From: Lingula anatina
Taxonomy: Eukaryota; Brachiopoda; Lingulata; Lingulida; Lingulidae
DNA length: 64,000 nt
Reading direction: 5' to 3'
Assembly: GCF_001039355.2 (NCBI RefSeq)
Contig: NW_019775580.1
Location: 164,060-228,059, forward strand
A program made the position numbers and the translations under genes. The notes under the pieces were generated by a model. The model did not search any database and had not been told where the DNA came from. It worked only from the letters and a program-made list of their open reading frames with translations. Within the stretch, counting starts at the first letter, position 1. Each line of letters opens with the position of its first letter. Positions 1 to 14,367 of the stretch are shown in pieces.

Positions 1-3000
1 AGGAGTTGAAGCGGATTCTGCATCCACACACTTTTTTCTCCGATAAAGGCATCTTGTGTCCTTATAGTAATTCTGTGCTTTTAAGTTTTTTCTCGTCTGT
101 TTTAAGTTGTCATCCTGAATCTTTCTCTGCTATCTGAAAGTAAAAAACAATGTTGCTTTGAAAATCAACCAAAACAAAGATTTGCAAATGCACAAGCTTC
201 TGAAGTCTCAGCAACTGCCAAGTCTTTTTCTTTGGGTTTAACATTCTAACAAAATGAAATGTGGGAGGTTTTAGGAAGTAGTATATACAGCTACATTTTG
301 GGCATTAAATCACCAGCTTTTTGTGATCTGGCTGTGAAGACCAAAAACCCACAGAGTTTGGTGTATGGGAAAGTGACCCAGTACGTGAAACACTGCTCAC
401 TTTCAATTCAGTCTTGTCTTTCGAGATCCGGATGTTTTGTTGTCTGACTTTTCCACTCCTCACTGCAGCCTCTTCTCTTTTGAAGCAATTTTGCTTGTAA
501 CTCATGGGCACAAGTTCATATATACAGACCAGTGAGTTCACAGCATGACACATGTATTCATAAACTAAGATGTAGCAGTCAGCGGCTAATGAATTTACTA
601 CCAGTGTCTCTCTGTGCATCTATCATGGAGTGAACTTTACAAGGTGTATAAGAACTTTTTACCAGTACTTTTTTTTTCATCAAGAAAAAATTAGGCCACC
701 TGCTTGCAGGATGTTTGACATCCTATTAAAACATCAGCTTCTCAGGAAATCAGATGAATATATTAGAAAAACAAACAGTAGTAATTAGCTTAAGTTGAAG
801 CTTTTAGGGACTGCCTGTACATCTTGGGAGTGTCTCTTTGGATAGAGCCTTGTAGGAACAGTTAAGAAAATGGATGAAGAATAAGTACTTAATGCATGAG
901 AGTGTTTTGCTTCAATTTCTACCAATTTGAAGCAGTTTATATCTTGACTTTTGTGTGTCTCCTAGATTCAGCTTGGCAGCTCATTGTTGAGGGTTTATTT
1001 TGACAGTTGTGGAAACGTGCTGTGCCAAGTTAAGATTGAAAAGAGAAGAAAGCTATTTGGAATAAAACTTCACTTATTATCAAACTGCCAAACTAAATTT
1101 ATCACAAGCTCTTGACAATAATTGTACGTGTGTGAGTCAGTATAATGAAGATTTTTCTGAAAATTTGTGAATTAGTATTTATTTCCTAATACTCCTAAAT
1201 TCAACTCTTAGAAAACACTCTTTAAAATATGTTATCAAACCATATCAAGATTGTATAACCTGGGTAAAAAATAATTTGATATAAAGTTGATATAGATAGT
1301 ATAAGTAGAATCATCAAAATCCAGCTTTGATGGCTCTCTGGATGTTGTGGCTGGTATGGATGACAGAAACCTATTTTTTGAAACCTGTCCTGATATGTTG
1401 CAAGTGTGACTGTGAATCATTGGCAAAGAATGCCCTTTGTTATTGCTTTGTTGAAAGAAATGAGAAAATAAATTGTCTTGTGATTGATTGTCTTTAAATA
1501 TGACAGCATAAGTGACAAAAGTTTACAAACTGTTGAACACTGAAAAAGGGTAACATGTTACCAAGTATAATCTAAAAACTTGCACTGTAGATGCTGAATG
1601 AAATTCCTCACAACTTAAAAAGCTTTGATAAACAGCAGGGGCATGCTGGGTTAAAAAACAAGTCAAGTGTATCAACATGATAGAGAAGAAGATAAAAGCC
1701 CCCCACAACAAAGATTTCCATGAACATAAGTCATATCTGCTCTGCGTGAGAAGTCATTTGCACTCCTTGGGAGAAAAGTAATGGTGGCATGGTGCCCCAG
1801 CTATTGTGAGTGCACTGAGAAAAAAATACAATCTTTGACATAAGAGATGCTTTGCTCCCTGCTTTCCTAGTTCTTTGGCATTTTTGTGAGAGAGATAACC
1901 CAGAGATTAACAGGTGCAGGGGATGGAAAGATGAGACCATGAAAAGATAGAACAGGGCACGCCTTAATCAGAGCCAATGGAATCAAAACAAACCCAATAC
2001 TTCAGCTGCAATGGCCTGATGTTGTGTTTACTTTTGGTCGCACAGCTAGATCAACAATACTATAGGAAATATATATATATACATATTACTTATCTCCATC
2101 CCCATGTAATGAAATGGGAGGTTGGCCTGGAGAAGATAGCATATCTAAGCCTACAAGGGGGAAAACATACACATCTGTTATGTGATTGTTTGTAATATTG
2201 TTTAAAGAATTATAAAGATTAAGTTAAAGTAATCAGTTAGTCTAGATGCTTTGATTTGTGTTAATAAAGTGCTTTCTTCACAATAGTAGGCTAATAGGTG
2301 GCCATGATGATTAATTAAAAAATTCTTTTTGTATGTTAATTTGGCTAATGAGCCATAAAATTTTTATAATTCAAATATTATATATTTTCAGTTATTATTT
2401 TTTTTCAACCTAGGTGTACTATTAGAACCCCTCTAATACTGGGTGTTTACAAGTAATGTACAGATTGTGTATAATCTGTCTCTTCCTTTTCCAGTGTTGT
2501 TTCAAATGTCTGATTTCTTAGCACCTGTTTTGCAGATTATTATGATATCTTAACACAAAACAGGTGGAAGATGGCTGTATTATTTTTGGATATAAATGAA
2601 GAAACTGATATAAACAGGCTTTGTATTATTTTTCCTTCTTATGTCCAACTCAAAATTGGATTAACATTCTAAGAAATGATTAAGGCCTGGGTGCACATGC
2701 TTTTAACATAGCTTTAGGTGTGAAATTTGTTATACCAGACTAAGTGGTATAATTTTTCCTGCTTTAAATTTTAATTAATTAGTTACATCTTAATGTAAGA
2801 ATTCCTACAGATACCACACCAAGATTAAAAGAACAGTTTGTTTTTACATTTGTTTTAGATCTTTAGTGCAACCCTGTAGGGAAATTAGATTCAGAATTAT
2901 TTTCTTTTCTTTATAGCTTTATAAATTCTTATTAATTGTTAATGGGCATTTACATGCTTAAGGATGGTTTGCAACTGTATACCTTATGTAAGCCATTTAG

Positions 3001-6000
3001 TTTTAGAATGAACATTTTGACAACAGGTACCCTACAGTGTGCATGCCATGGTGGATGTGGCAGACTGAAAAAAGCAGTAAAACTGTATATAAACCTCATG
3101 CTTCATTTGATTTAAGACATAAACCATGTTTCTTTTCACCTGTTTTATGTCAAAATTCCAAACTATCTTTTTTGGGTACAAAGAGTTTAGAAAATATCTA
3201 AGATGAAAGAATAAAAAATGGTTGAAAAAAATTCTTAAATGAAATGGAATGCATATGCCATAAGTTCATCATCATTTAACATTTTACATTAGCTTATGTT
3301 TTTACTTATTTTGGTTCTCAATGCATATTATGAAAAATGACACCCAATTTTTGACAAACGGATGCACAGATGACCCCAGTTTTTTTCAGCCAGGGTCCAG
3401 AATATCCCCAAAATTTAGCATGATGAGGGAAATGTTCCCCTTTTAATTTCTGGTGGGTGGAGAGGGATATACAAGGATAAACAAGCAGATCATGGAAGGG
3501 AGTGAAGAAGAATTTTGCAGCCTGCTCCAAATATCCGATATGCTGTTGGAAGACAAGTTAGCAGTTAACACTGGTGTTTGGAAAAATAACTCAAGAGTCA
3601 GCATGCATTCCAAGCCTCACTCAGTTATTTTTGTATTGTTAATGGAAAGTACTTACTTTCCTATGAAGATAATGGCAAATTTGTCCTGTTTAAAGTATAT
3701 TTGAACCTGAAGATGTGTTTAGATGAGTGCAAATGTCCAGCCCCTTGATCTGGCTAGTTTTGATGGCTAATTAAATAGAGAGCACATTTATTTTTATCTT
3801 AAGGTCAGATATTTTTATCTGGAGTCAGGTAAAACTGTTTGGGAACATGAGCAGTTTTAAAATTGTTTATGTACTGTAACACGAATCTTATGCTGAAACT
3901 ATTTCACCTTGTCTCTATGTTTACAAATAAGCTTCAAAGTTATACTGGTTGGTATTCAAGATAAGTAATAATGCTTACTCCCATGTGGGTAGGCCCCTCT
4001 GTCATATTAACAGCTTCTGGGGGTATTCACATAATGCAATTAAACTGATTTGATTTGTGTGTGAACTTAATTAATTATCTAAAATTAATTAGAGTGTGGT
4101 TTCCTATGGGCAGTTATGACAACATTCCTTTCGCTCAATAAAGATGCATATTGAGAGTATATAAAAGAGTTCAATGAATTTTAGGTTTTAGCTTCAGACT
4201 GTTTTTTCTGCCTTTGAAAAGATAATTTTTGGATTTTATGTCTTTGATATCTCAAAATGTTCTCAAAATGGAGAACAAGATTTACTCCTTGAACCAGACC
4301 CTGGGTATTCTAAAGATCTAAAGTCTCTTGTCTGTGCCTCCTAGCTATACTAGCACACGGATATTTTTATCAGCTAAAGATCTTGAAAATTTCATGAAAT
4401 AGTGTCATCTTAGACAAAGGTATACTTGGTGTTAGCATTTTCTATTTTGCATCACATGTTCAAGGAACAGAATTTGTATCACGTTTGATGCCTTTAGTGA
4501 TGAAGCTACAGCAAATAAATGGGCTTCTACAGGTGCTGTGACATATTCTGTATTCCCTTTGATGATGATGATACTTGTACTGTGCACTTTCCATGGCTTG
4601 GATGCAGTTTATGAATAGGAAATAATTTGAGTAAGCAATTGTCAGCATATAACTGTCTACACTGTCTGTGCTCTTCAGTATGCTTTCCTGTATGTCCAAC
4701 ATCTTCATATTACTAAATGTACTAAATGCCCTATTTAATCAGCTTTAGAACTACATGAAAGATCTTACCTGAAAAGTACTGAGAAATGGAGACACTGGAC
4801 AGTTTCTAGTAAACCTATTCTAAGAGGACCAGCTCTGCTCTGCTCTGCTCTGTGCTCTAAGAGCTCTACTTCACTAATGCTAACTTCACAATGAGTTGCG
4901 GGTTTCTTGGTAGGCTTTGTTTCTATTGGCTGGTTAGGCCAGCCTTGCTGCCTCTCCTTGCCTCGCCAAGCAGTCTGAGTGGACTAGACCATCACATCAC
5001 TCAAACCTGCCTTTAATCACCATTTAATACAACATTGAAATGTTATAAATGTTATTTTGGGGGATCTTTAGAGAAATTATATTAAGTTTAAGCTGTGCAT
5101 GTTGTTATTTTTGTTATATAATTTTGGAGGCACTTTAAATGTAATTTGTATTGCTTTGAGTAAGATCCTTGCATATACTCAGCTGCTCACCAGGGATCCA
5201 TGTGGGATCTATTACTCTTTCCACCACTCGGAATCCCATAATCTGATGTATTTTAATGACTTATGAAAAGCATGTTTATTAACTAAAATGATGATCTAAT
5301 GTGTCCAGCAATGTTTCAAGTTAAAGGGCAGAGGCAAGGGGGAAGAACCATGACAAAAAAATCTAACCTTGTTTCAGCACCGACCCAGGTTCAAATCTCT
5401 TCTCATCAATTTAGGGGTTTGCTCTTGCCAGGGAGAAGTGCACATATATTCCACTTTATCTGTGTTTTGTGGAATGAATTTGAACTTCTCAACCAACATC
5501 AATACAACTGATAAAATTTACTGCTTTTCTGCATTTTTGCATCATTTAAGTTGTCTTTGGCATGGACCCAAACCTTCCTCAAACACAAGTATTTGCATTG
5601 GATGCAGTGATCCTCCAGCTTGCATCTGGGGGTCAGCAGGTGCATTTTTCAGTACATAAACTTTTGCTTTTTACCTAAGTTAATTTAATTAGCTTGGGAT
5701 AATTAGTTTGGCACAATTGTCTTATTACCGGGTTCTGCTTGGGCAACATTGTATAGAGTATTCTCATTACACCCTGTTGACATAGACTTGATTGTGCAGT
5801 GGATTTGTTACAGGTTATCATTAATAATTGATTAAGATGGCTGTGGGTAATGTTCAGACACCTTAGCTTTCAGCTGGCTATAGAAGGCATACCCATAAGG
5901 TTCAGCTCGACAACTTATTTATCACACTCTGGCATTCTTGATCGGAGAAATATCGATGAGGAATTATTGAATTAATATTTCATTGCTCTTAATGTTAGCC

Positions 6001-9000
6001 ACATTGTTGCCAACAAAAGGGGTCTGGAATCAATAATAGATAGACTAACAAATTATGTATTTATTTTTTCACACGAGGTGCCCATTATCCAGCCATAGCA
6101 TTATACTGCTGAATGGGACTTCTCATTATTATCTGAATAGAACGTGAACCACAGGCCAATGAGTTAACAGAATTGGATTATTCATTTAACCACACTGAAC
6201 GATAGATACTTTTCGGCAGGTCTGTGGTATAGGAAAATCAACTAAAACAACTTGGAGTGAGTTGGCAAGAAGTAAATAGAACAAAAGGCCGCCAAATGGT
6301 GGACTTTTGAAGAGAAAAGAAAGGCCTAAGGAATTTGCGGTAGTTGTTTTGAAACAAGGTGATGGCAAACGGTTGATTTGTAAAACACCTCGCCTTTGCT
6401 AAGAAAACACCTTCAAGGTCTTTGGAATGAGTTTCCATATATCAAATGCAGAGATAAGCTGAAAACAGTATATACAGATTGTTTTCAGTGAGAAGTTTTA
6501 AAATAAAAAGGAAAAAAATAAATAAAGGTTTGTTTAATTCAGTTCAAGTGCCAAATCAACTAAAATGTTAGAAGGAAACTTCAAATATCTGTTAAGATAT
6601 TTCTTTTCTTCAAGCATCAACTATAAATGATATCATTTAATTACTCTATTGTCTTTTCATATTTTTGGAAATAGTAATAAATAAATAAAAATGAAATGAC
6701 TTAAAAATGCAAAGAATGCATGTGACCATTTACTTGATTTAAGTTGAGGATATACGCAATGGAATTTTCCCCAAAAATGGCAGGGCCTGAGGCCTATTAA
6801 CCCTTTTTTACAACCTGGAAAGATTTCAAGCTTTAGATGAAAAAAAAATTGATCCTGACTGATTATAAAAGAACATATTAACCATTGTAGAAAAGTCTAA
6901 TTTTATATTTTTTTCTTATTTTATAAAGATTTAATAATATTAAAGAATGTTTGAGTTACTGTTTTGTAGTCATTTTCCAAAGCTCCAATAAAGGGAGTAT
7001 GTACAGATAGCAAATGGCATACTTAAAAAAAATTTAAAACTGGAAATTTATAATTATTATTATTATTTTTTTTTTTGCCTAAAGATGTCATTGAATAACA
7101 TAATCATATTTGATTTATTATTTGTAAAAAGTAACAGAAATCTTTGATAACTAGTTGAAGTATTTACTCCTATTAAAATCAAAGGTTTATATCCAAGTCA
7201 GTTTGCCTTTGCTATGTTCATATTGTTAGATTTTTTATGGACAGTGTGTATTATTATTATTATTATTTTGTTGTTTGAATTTTTTTGTTAATAAACAAAC
7301 TTCTTATTTAGTCACCAATGCAATTTTTGATACAAATTTGTTCATTTACTTAATGAGATCAATTGTTTTTAATTTCTATAACTTGAGTATGTAAATATAA
7401 TTTATACGGTCACAATCAGATTCTCTTTCATATTAATTCATTACAGTCAAGATAGTTTTAAGCAAGCAGTCTGTAATGACTAACGAGTCAGATCCCTCAG
7501 GATTGTCAACTACACCCAGAGTTTCTTTTCTCAAAGTTCAAAGCAGTTGAGCAGGTTTTCAAGATAAGTTGTCAGTGACTTGTCTAAACACTCACCTTTT
7601 ATTCCTTTTCCCCCCTCATTTCCAGGTATTTAGAATTATTCTGTGCCCAGGAATGTCCTAATGTGGCAAGTCCTTTGGTGATTGAGTAACATAAATTTTA
7701 TCCAAAAGTAGGAGTGTAGTTCGCGCTAATACACTTGCATCATGAGTAGCAACTGGCAGTCCCTTGAGGTCTTGGTGGCCATGGACGTAGCTGAGACCTT
7801 GCCGCTAATGAGACTAATCTCACCAACAATCGCCTTTCATTGATCCTGTAAACAAACCAATGAATGAAAAGGCTATTTGACTTCTCCTTGTTATTGTGGC
7901 CTATGGTTGAAGTATGGCTCCGGTAAACTCCATAATAAGTAATTAAATAATGACCTTTCACTTTTCACAGCTCTTCAACTTTTGAAATTTAAATTTACAG
8001 ATTACAGTAAGCCACCTTCTTTAGGCGGCTGATCCTACTTGTTTCAAGTTGCCAAACTCTGGTGCCCCCTTCTGCTAACATACCATCCTACCACTCCCTT
8101 GTCCTTATGTCCACAAGCCAGTAATTATACCATGCATAATGATCAGGGGTATCGAATAGCCCTAATGTTGTTTCTCAGTCGTAACTGCCAGATATGAGGA
8201 GGAAGAAAAGACAGCGCTATGAAGGACACGCAGCCCCCTTTTTTGTTGGCCTTCTTTATTGTGTGTTCAAATTATGTTTTAATAGGCCTGATCCCCTGTT
8301 CTTTACTACAAAGGCCCCATTGATTGATTGGCCAGAGGTTGGATTAGAAATATGTTACTTTTGATAAATGTAATCTTTGAAAATAGCAAGAGGAGGTAAA
8401 TTTGTACAGCCCTTCAAAGTCCTTTAGATTGCAGTATGTATCTTCTTGTTCCTGTGTCATTCATCGCCATTAAGGAGTTTTAATAGGTTTAATCGTTGGT
8501 ATATCTAAGATATTTATTATTGACACAATTATGTTGATGGGGCACATTGTGAAGTTGAAAGTCCTGGCTACTATATACACAAAAAACGTCATGATCCTGC
8601 ATATTTAAGGAGTCGGTCTTTGTTGGCAGTATTGAACCTATTCAGACAATGTTGTATATCAAAATATCCCAACATGGGCGGGCAAATTTTGTTATTTTAG
8701 CCGCAGTCAAGAGGAACGGTGGATTCTTCAATAGCTGGCTCTGTTCTACAAAGAACCTGCGTGGGAATTAGTAACAGGGAAAAAATTAATCTGATGGTCT
8801 TAATTGAATGGTTACAATAAATACAAGTTGATGCAAAGTGTGCTGGTTTTGATATGAAAATGATATTCTAGATACTATGACAATTTTTCCATAATATGGA
8901 AAAAATGAGCTGCCAGATATATATTGCTTCGAAAAAAGGTTCATAATGAATTTCTAAAAATTATTTTACTTTACATATTAATAAATGCTATAGATGATAC

Positions 9001-9448
9001 GAAAAATGAATTTAAATACTTTTTAAGTGGAAAAATCTTTTTGTGTTGTACAAATTGGGACCACATACACAGTTTCTGAAGTATATCACAGTTTTTTCAA
9101 GTTCTCTGCCCATGGCAAATAGATTTGTAATTCTTTTAATCAACAGTATAATTTCAAAATTTTTCATTTGAAACCCCTCAGTGTTTCAAATAATAATTGG
9201 AGTTTTGCAGTGATCTGAGGAAATTGAAATAAACATTATGATCGGAGTGACTCCAATGATCCCAAAATGCTCTTTGAAAAATAAGTAGTCAGTATAGATA
9301 ATAGGCAAAGCAACTAATACAATGTCATGGAAATTTAAAGAAAAAGTACAAGCAAAATGAGCTATAATTGCTGGCATCATAACTTGTTCCAAAAACATGA
9401 AAAATTTCAGCATGTGCATGAAGCCATGAAGCATGTAATTTTTAAGGG
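1..9448. other. AT-rich intergenic DNA, no gene seen
   Basis: No open frame in this stretch has recognisable protein similarity, and none of the short frames is flanked by a convincing set of splice sites. It contains simple sequence such as a CTCTG run near 4830-4850 and ATT runs near 7050 and 7250. Several blocks (about 4020-4160, 5680-6220 and 8200-8780) are free of visible repeats and rich in ATTA and TGATTGAT-like words, as in distal regulatory DNA. It could be a gene desert, or the intron or 3' UTR of a gene lying to the left. Confidence 0.5.
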
Positions 9449-9665
9449 CCCCTTTACACTGGACGGCGTCCTTTCTGCGTCCAGCAGCACGGTCCCATTT
9501 GAGAGTTAAAAAATTATAATATTTTACGTGCCGACAACTGGCCGATCATTGAGCATTCTTCTGATACAAAATCAGTGCTCGTGCTTCCTTATTAAGACCA
9601 CAGCGATGCCAAATTTCATGGTCGCAGAGAGGACGCAGAAAGGACGCCGTCCAGTGTAAAGGGGG
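9449..9665. mobile_element. Inverted-repeat element (MITE-like), copy 1
   Basis: A 217-bp element bounded by near-perfect terminal inverted repeats of about 30 bp. The left end reads CCCCTTTACACTGGACGGCG and the right end is its reverse complement, followed by GGGGG. It has no coding capacity. A second copy at 19910-20113 matches across the interior in the opposite orientation, which shows a dispersed family rather than a chance palindrome. I found no clear target-site duplication, so the superfamily is unassigned. Confidence 0.8.
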
Positions 9666-12600
9666 TATAACAAAACTAAAAGTTTTAGAAGACTGTGATA
9701 CCAATGTGAAAAGTATATGGTTTGTTACTGGAGTAGTGCAACAGTGCTTCAAGCAATTGACCCTCGACATGATCTCTTGCTCTTTCACACTCTTGGCCGG
9801 TTGAGGAGTTGTGTATGCTCAGTAAACAATGGCAGCCAAGGTCTGTTGGTTTAACCAACCTCATCAAAGTGATGTGGAATGATACCATGAAACCGGTCTT
9901 CGTAACACACCAAAAACATGCAGTTTTGGGGCTTGTTCCTTCCTTATCCCCTCAAAGCTAATTATCATTGCATAAATGGGGTGTGCTTTTGAGCCAAAGA
10001 TGTTGTGTGTTTGTTCTTGATGAGTTGTTTTGAAGTGTGACTCCAGACTTAACTGCCCATGTCCCATGTCCTTTTATCCTGCCGACATGAGTGCCATGTA
10101 CAGAGGTAAGGCTGGGTGCAGGGTGTCCTCATGTCGTGTGTCATATGATGAAAAAAAAGGGGGAGTAAAATACCTGTTTAAAAGCCCCTCCCCACTCCTT
10201 AATTGTTTTTTACTTTCAAAATGGCACTGAAAAGAGTTAAAAGGAATGGATTTGGGCCAAAGGTATTGCTATTATCAACAGTATCTATTTCCCTACACCC
10301 AACCCAAACACCGGAACATTTTTGTACCTAACACTTTTACCCATATACACACAAACAAACATACACATTGCCATTTTATGGTGTTTGGGCATTATATTAT
10401 ATTTAAACTTCTTTTAATTATAGGAAAAATCTTATATCTAATCATAATATTTCATATACTTCACGGAGGAAGGGAAAAACTGAAATAGGTGCAAAACATT
10501 AAAAGTATAGCATACTAATAGTGGCAGTAATGTTCACCTTTATGATAATGTAATCTGCTTTCATTACCACCTGTATTACCTTCATGTAATTAAGAAATTT
10601 ATACAACCATTTAGCACCCCATCTTGAACCTATCTTTAAATGAGTTAATTTTCATGTCACCACATGTTTCATACATACTCACAACAGTCATTTGTCCATT
10701 TACTGTTAGGTAAAAGCTGTTAATTGGCGTCTGCTTTTCTCTGGGACTGCTGTTTTCCAGACACAATTCACCAAATGTGCGAGAGGTCGTCACCCAAGTA
10801 TGTGTTGTAAATTGGTGGAAATGAGTGTAATTTTACCTGTGTCACTGCTGTACCTGTTGTGTACATACCCAGGGGATATTTCTCCTCTTTTGGCCTAACA
10901 GAATGGACTGTGAACACAGGAGACCAAGACATATATCATTTCACCCTCTTTACTTCTGTTTAGAATGGTGAAGTATTTGCAAAGTTTCAAAAGATTATTG
11001 GAAAATGTTTCACTAAGCAGAGACCAATCTAGTTGAGTTGCAGGTAATTAATTGTGTAATAAATTTGCAGGCAATATTCTCAATGCAACTGAAATGTAGA
11101 AGTGGGAATGAAAGAATTTTTTTCTCTCTGAAGTTTGTAAGGAAAGTGGTGCACATTTTTAAGCCACACTATACCTGCATAGACTGTAACATGGAATTCA
11201 TTCAGCAGGCAGGATACCAGTGTGAATGAATAACAATTGCCTGAAACTTGTTCAACATCTCAAATGAAGCAATAAATATGTTCTTTTGTGGGAAGGATAA
11301 TATTGTCCTAGTCCACCTGCATGTGACGCTGCCACTTCAAAACAGGTGCCATGTTGAAAAAGCATAATTTCTATTATCCTAGCTAAACTCTTTTTGAATA
11401 ACTGTTTGGTTTAATTTTTTCCTCATATTTAACTTTTAGTTTCATTTTTTTTTTTTTTTTTTTGTAATTTTATATAGTTCTTATTTCAAATTGAAAAGAC
11501 ATTGCAATGTGTTTAGTAAATATCATACCTCACTTTCCCCAAGTTTAACGGATTGTTGCATCATATTACCAGGTCTTGGTATGTCTTTCTTTAAAAAACC
11601 ATCATGGTATGCCGGGCTGTTTTCTTAGATTTTAGAGACTAACCCCCTGGTGTGACAGATGTAGGTGTGCATTGAAAAAAGGGGGAGGGGGATATGCAGC
11701 CAGGTGCAGATGTAAATTATTGAGGCAGATCACACTTTTCATTATTTCTCAAATTCTTTGCAACTATCTAAACAATGTCAGAGGCAAAGAATCACATGAC
11801 TCAGTGGCAGACCTTTTTGTTGTGACCAGGAGATTTAAAATACCCGTCCTGTCAAACCTACACAAAATGCCATTCTGATGCTTGGTACCACTTTCTAGAT
11901 ATAGAAATATTATTAATAAACACAGTAACTGATTCAGGCTGCAATAACTGTAAACAATTTGTAAATGCCCCCAAAGTATGTTTGACGCTAAATTTACACT
12001 GAACGCTGAATGCTATTTTGACTTCAGATAGAGTGTGGTTCATTGGCCACATTATGGCAGGAAATCATAACAACATTATGTTACGCCCCCAGATTGTTGC
12101 TGCTAATGAGTCAATGAAAGAGAAATTGCAATTGTATTTCAGAAAACAGGAGAGTTCGAGAGGCATTACCATATAGAGCTATGGTATTATTGCTTACGCA
12201 TAGTATACATGTAAATGATTAAAACCCATCTACCATAACTTTTACATTCACTTCTAGTTTTTATTAAAGAGTTTGAAGGGGTGACTGAATTAAAAACTAA
12301 GTCTGAACATGATTTTCCTGGAAAAACACGATACTGTCATAGTTTGCATGTCTTTATGTGACAAAATTTGTAATGCCACTCAAGTTCTTCTCAAGTGTAG
12401 CAACTATTTGCCTTTAAACAGGAATTCTGATTTCTTAACAGGTGACATTCTTGCCAGGAATACTTGCTGAATAAATGATACTGTGCAAAAGATGCCCTCA
12501 AAAACATATCCTAATTTATACAAAATTTTAATGCTTACAGATCAACAGGATGATGGTTTATTAGAAACAGAAGGTTACCCAATACAGTCTTCACATTTTC

Positions 12601-13381
12601 CATTTCAACCCCTACCATAACTCATTCCATTTACAAAATCCCAATACATAATAAATAATGTAAACCATCTTACCTGTGTTCCCCTAAAGTATGTCTTATT
12701 CTGAGTTACATTTCCTCTAATACCAGCTGCAAATTATCAAACCTCTCATAGGTTTTGGCATCCTGCTGCTGTTGGTCTAGAACCCCTATTTGGCTTGGAT
12801 AAAGCATTAGCCCTACAACATTGTAATTGCCTCCCTTTCTTTACTGTTATAGTGTTGTGGTATAAGTAGATAACAACTTCTTAAGTTCAAACAGCCACGT
12901 GATATTCTTGTTTTCTTTGTGCCCAGCAGGTACACGAGGGAGCTCAAAAGGTTTTTGCCCCATGTAAAGACAAGTGGAGGTAATATGATGCCCTCACCCT
13001 CTATGCTCTCATCAAGCTATGTCAGACAGATTTATTTGAATTTAATGAAACACAAGGTGAAAAATATGTTTAAATATAAATCTTACAAGAATCCGGAATC
13101 ATTTAAAGAATACTGAAATAGTGAAAAAAAAAAAAACATTTAATTCTATATTGTGACATAGTTTTTGTTGTCAGTTTAGAAGAAATTGCATGAAAAATAT
13201 ATTTGCATCTACACTGCACATGCTTAAATTATTTTTGTTAATGCAGAAATATCTCACTATTTAAAACTATCTGTATTCAGTGTACACTGGTCATACTTGC
13301 ACATGCATATGGGTGGATATTTTTTCATACTTTTAAGTATAAAAAACATAATTAGTAGGGTTTGTTTACTATGTCACTGAC
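9666..13381. other. Intergenic DNA without recognisable genes
   Basis: AT-rich sequence with a long T run near 11443-11463. Short open frames on both strands have no family similarity I recognise and no supporting splice sites. No RNA gene is evident. Confidence 0.45.
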
Positions 13382-13635
13382 CAGGGGCAGATCCAGGATT
13401 ATTTGAAGGGGGGGGAGTTTCTTAGGAATCGCAGGCCTCGGATGTGAAACTGACCCTCACCCCCTTGGCGTGGGGTTTAGGGCCTAATGAAGAGCCCGAA
13501 AAAAAAAATAGGTGTTTTGAAGGATGTACAGTGCCATTCGGTAGGTTTTAGAACTTTGAATCAGCTAGTCAAAATTCTATTTTTTCAGGATCTGAAGGGG
13601 CAGGACCCCCCTAACACCCCCTAAATCCGCCGCTG
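13382..13635. mobile_element. hAT-like non-autonomous element
   Basis: A 254-bp element starting CAGGGGCAGATCCAGG and ending in the imperfect inverse, AAATCCGCCGCTG. The termini have the CAG...CTG form common in hAT-type miniature elements. The pentamer CTGAC lies directly on both sides (13377-13381 and 13636-13640) and may be a target duplication, though hAT elements usually duplicate 8 bp. The interior has G-rich and C-rich ends and no coding capacity. Confidence 0.6.
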
Positions 13636-14326
13636 CTGACTAAATCATCTTATTTACACATGTAAGAAGACAGACAGGTGAAACTACATTCAATCGTTCA
13701 CAGCAATCATTTCAATGGGCCAAAGACAGACACAGCATTGCTGTCACAAAACAATAATAATTAACTCTAATGACTTGTCAACCTAGCTGCTAACTGTCAT
13801 AGTGAAGATGGTATAGTGTTCTTTACTTTTGTATAAATCAGCATCAATCAATCAAATAAAAGAATCACTGACATCTCATCAGCTGTGTTCCCAAGTACAT
13901 GTCATGCCTGTTTTTTCTCATTTGCATTACTGCAGTGATTCTGTCTTCATTATTTTAATAAAATAATAATGACACTGACTATTAAAATAATAATGACACT
14001 TTCAACAACTACGTAAAATTAGAATTTGTACCTGCTACATTTGCCTGATAAAATACTTTGAAGATCAAATTGCTTTTTTATAGCATGACAGGTATTAACC
14101 ATAGAAGTTAAGGATCCACTTAGATATGCTGATATGTGAAACTGTCCTCTCTTCATGGTGTCTTAAGTGTACTGGTTTTCTCAGGTCAAAATGCATTGAA
14201 AATTTTATAACTAAACCATATTGTTTAATGATTCTTAATGCTTAAGTATATTCAACCAGCTTTGATATTGCTAAAAAAACTGTTAAAAAAGTAAGAAAAA
14301 AAGACATTTAAAATTGTCACTTAAAC

Positions 14327-14367
<41 letters not shown>

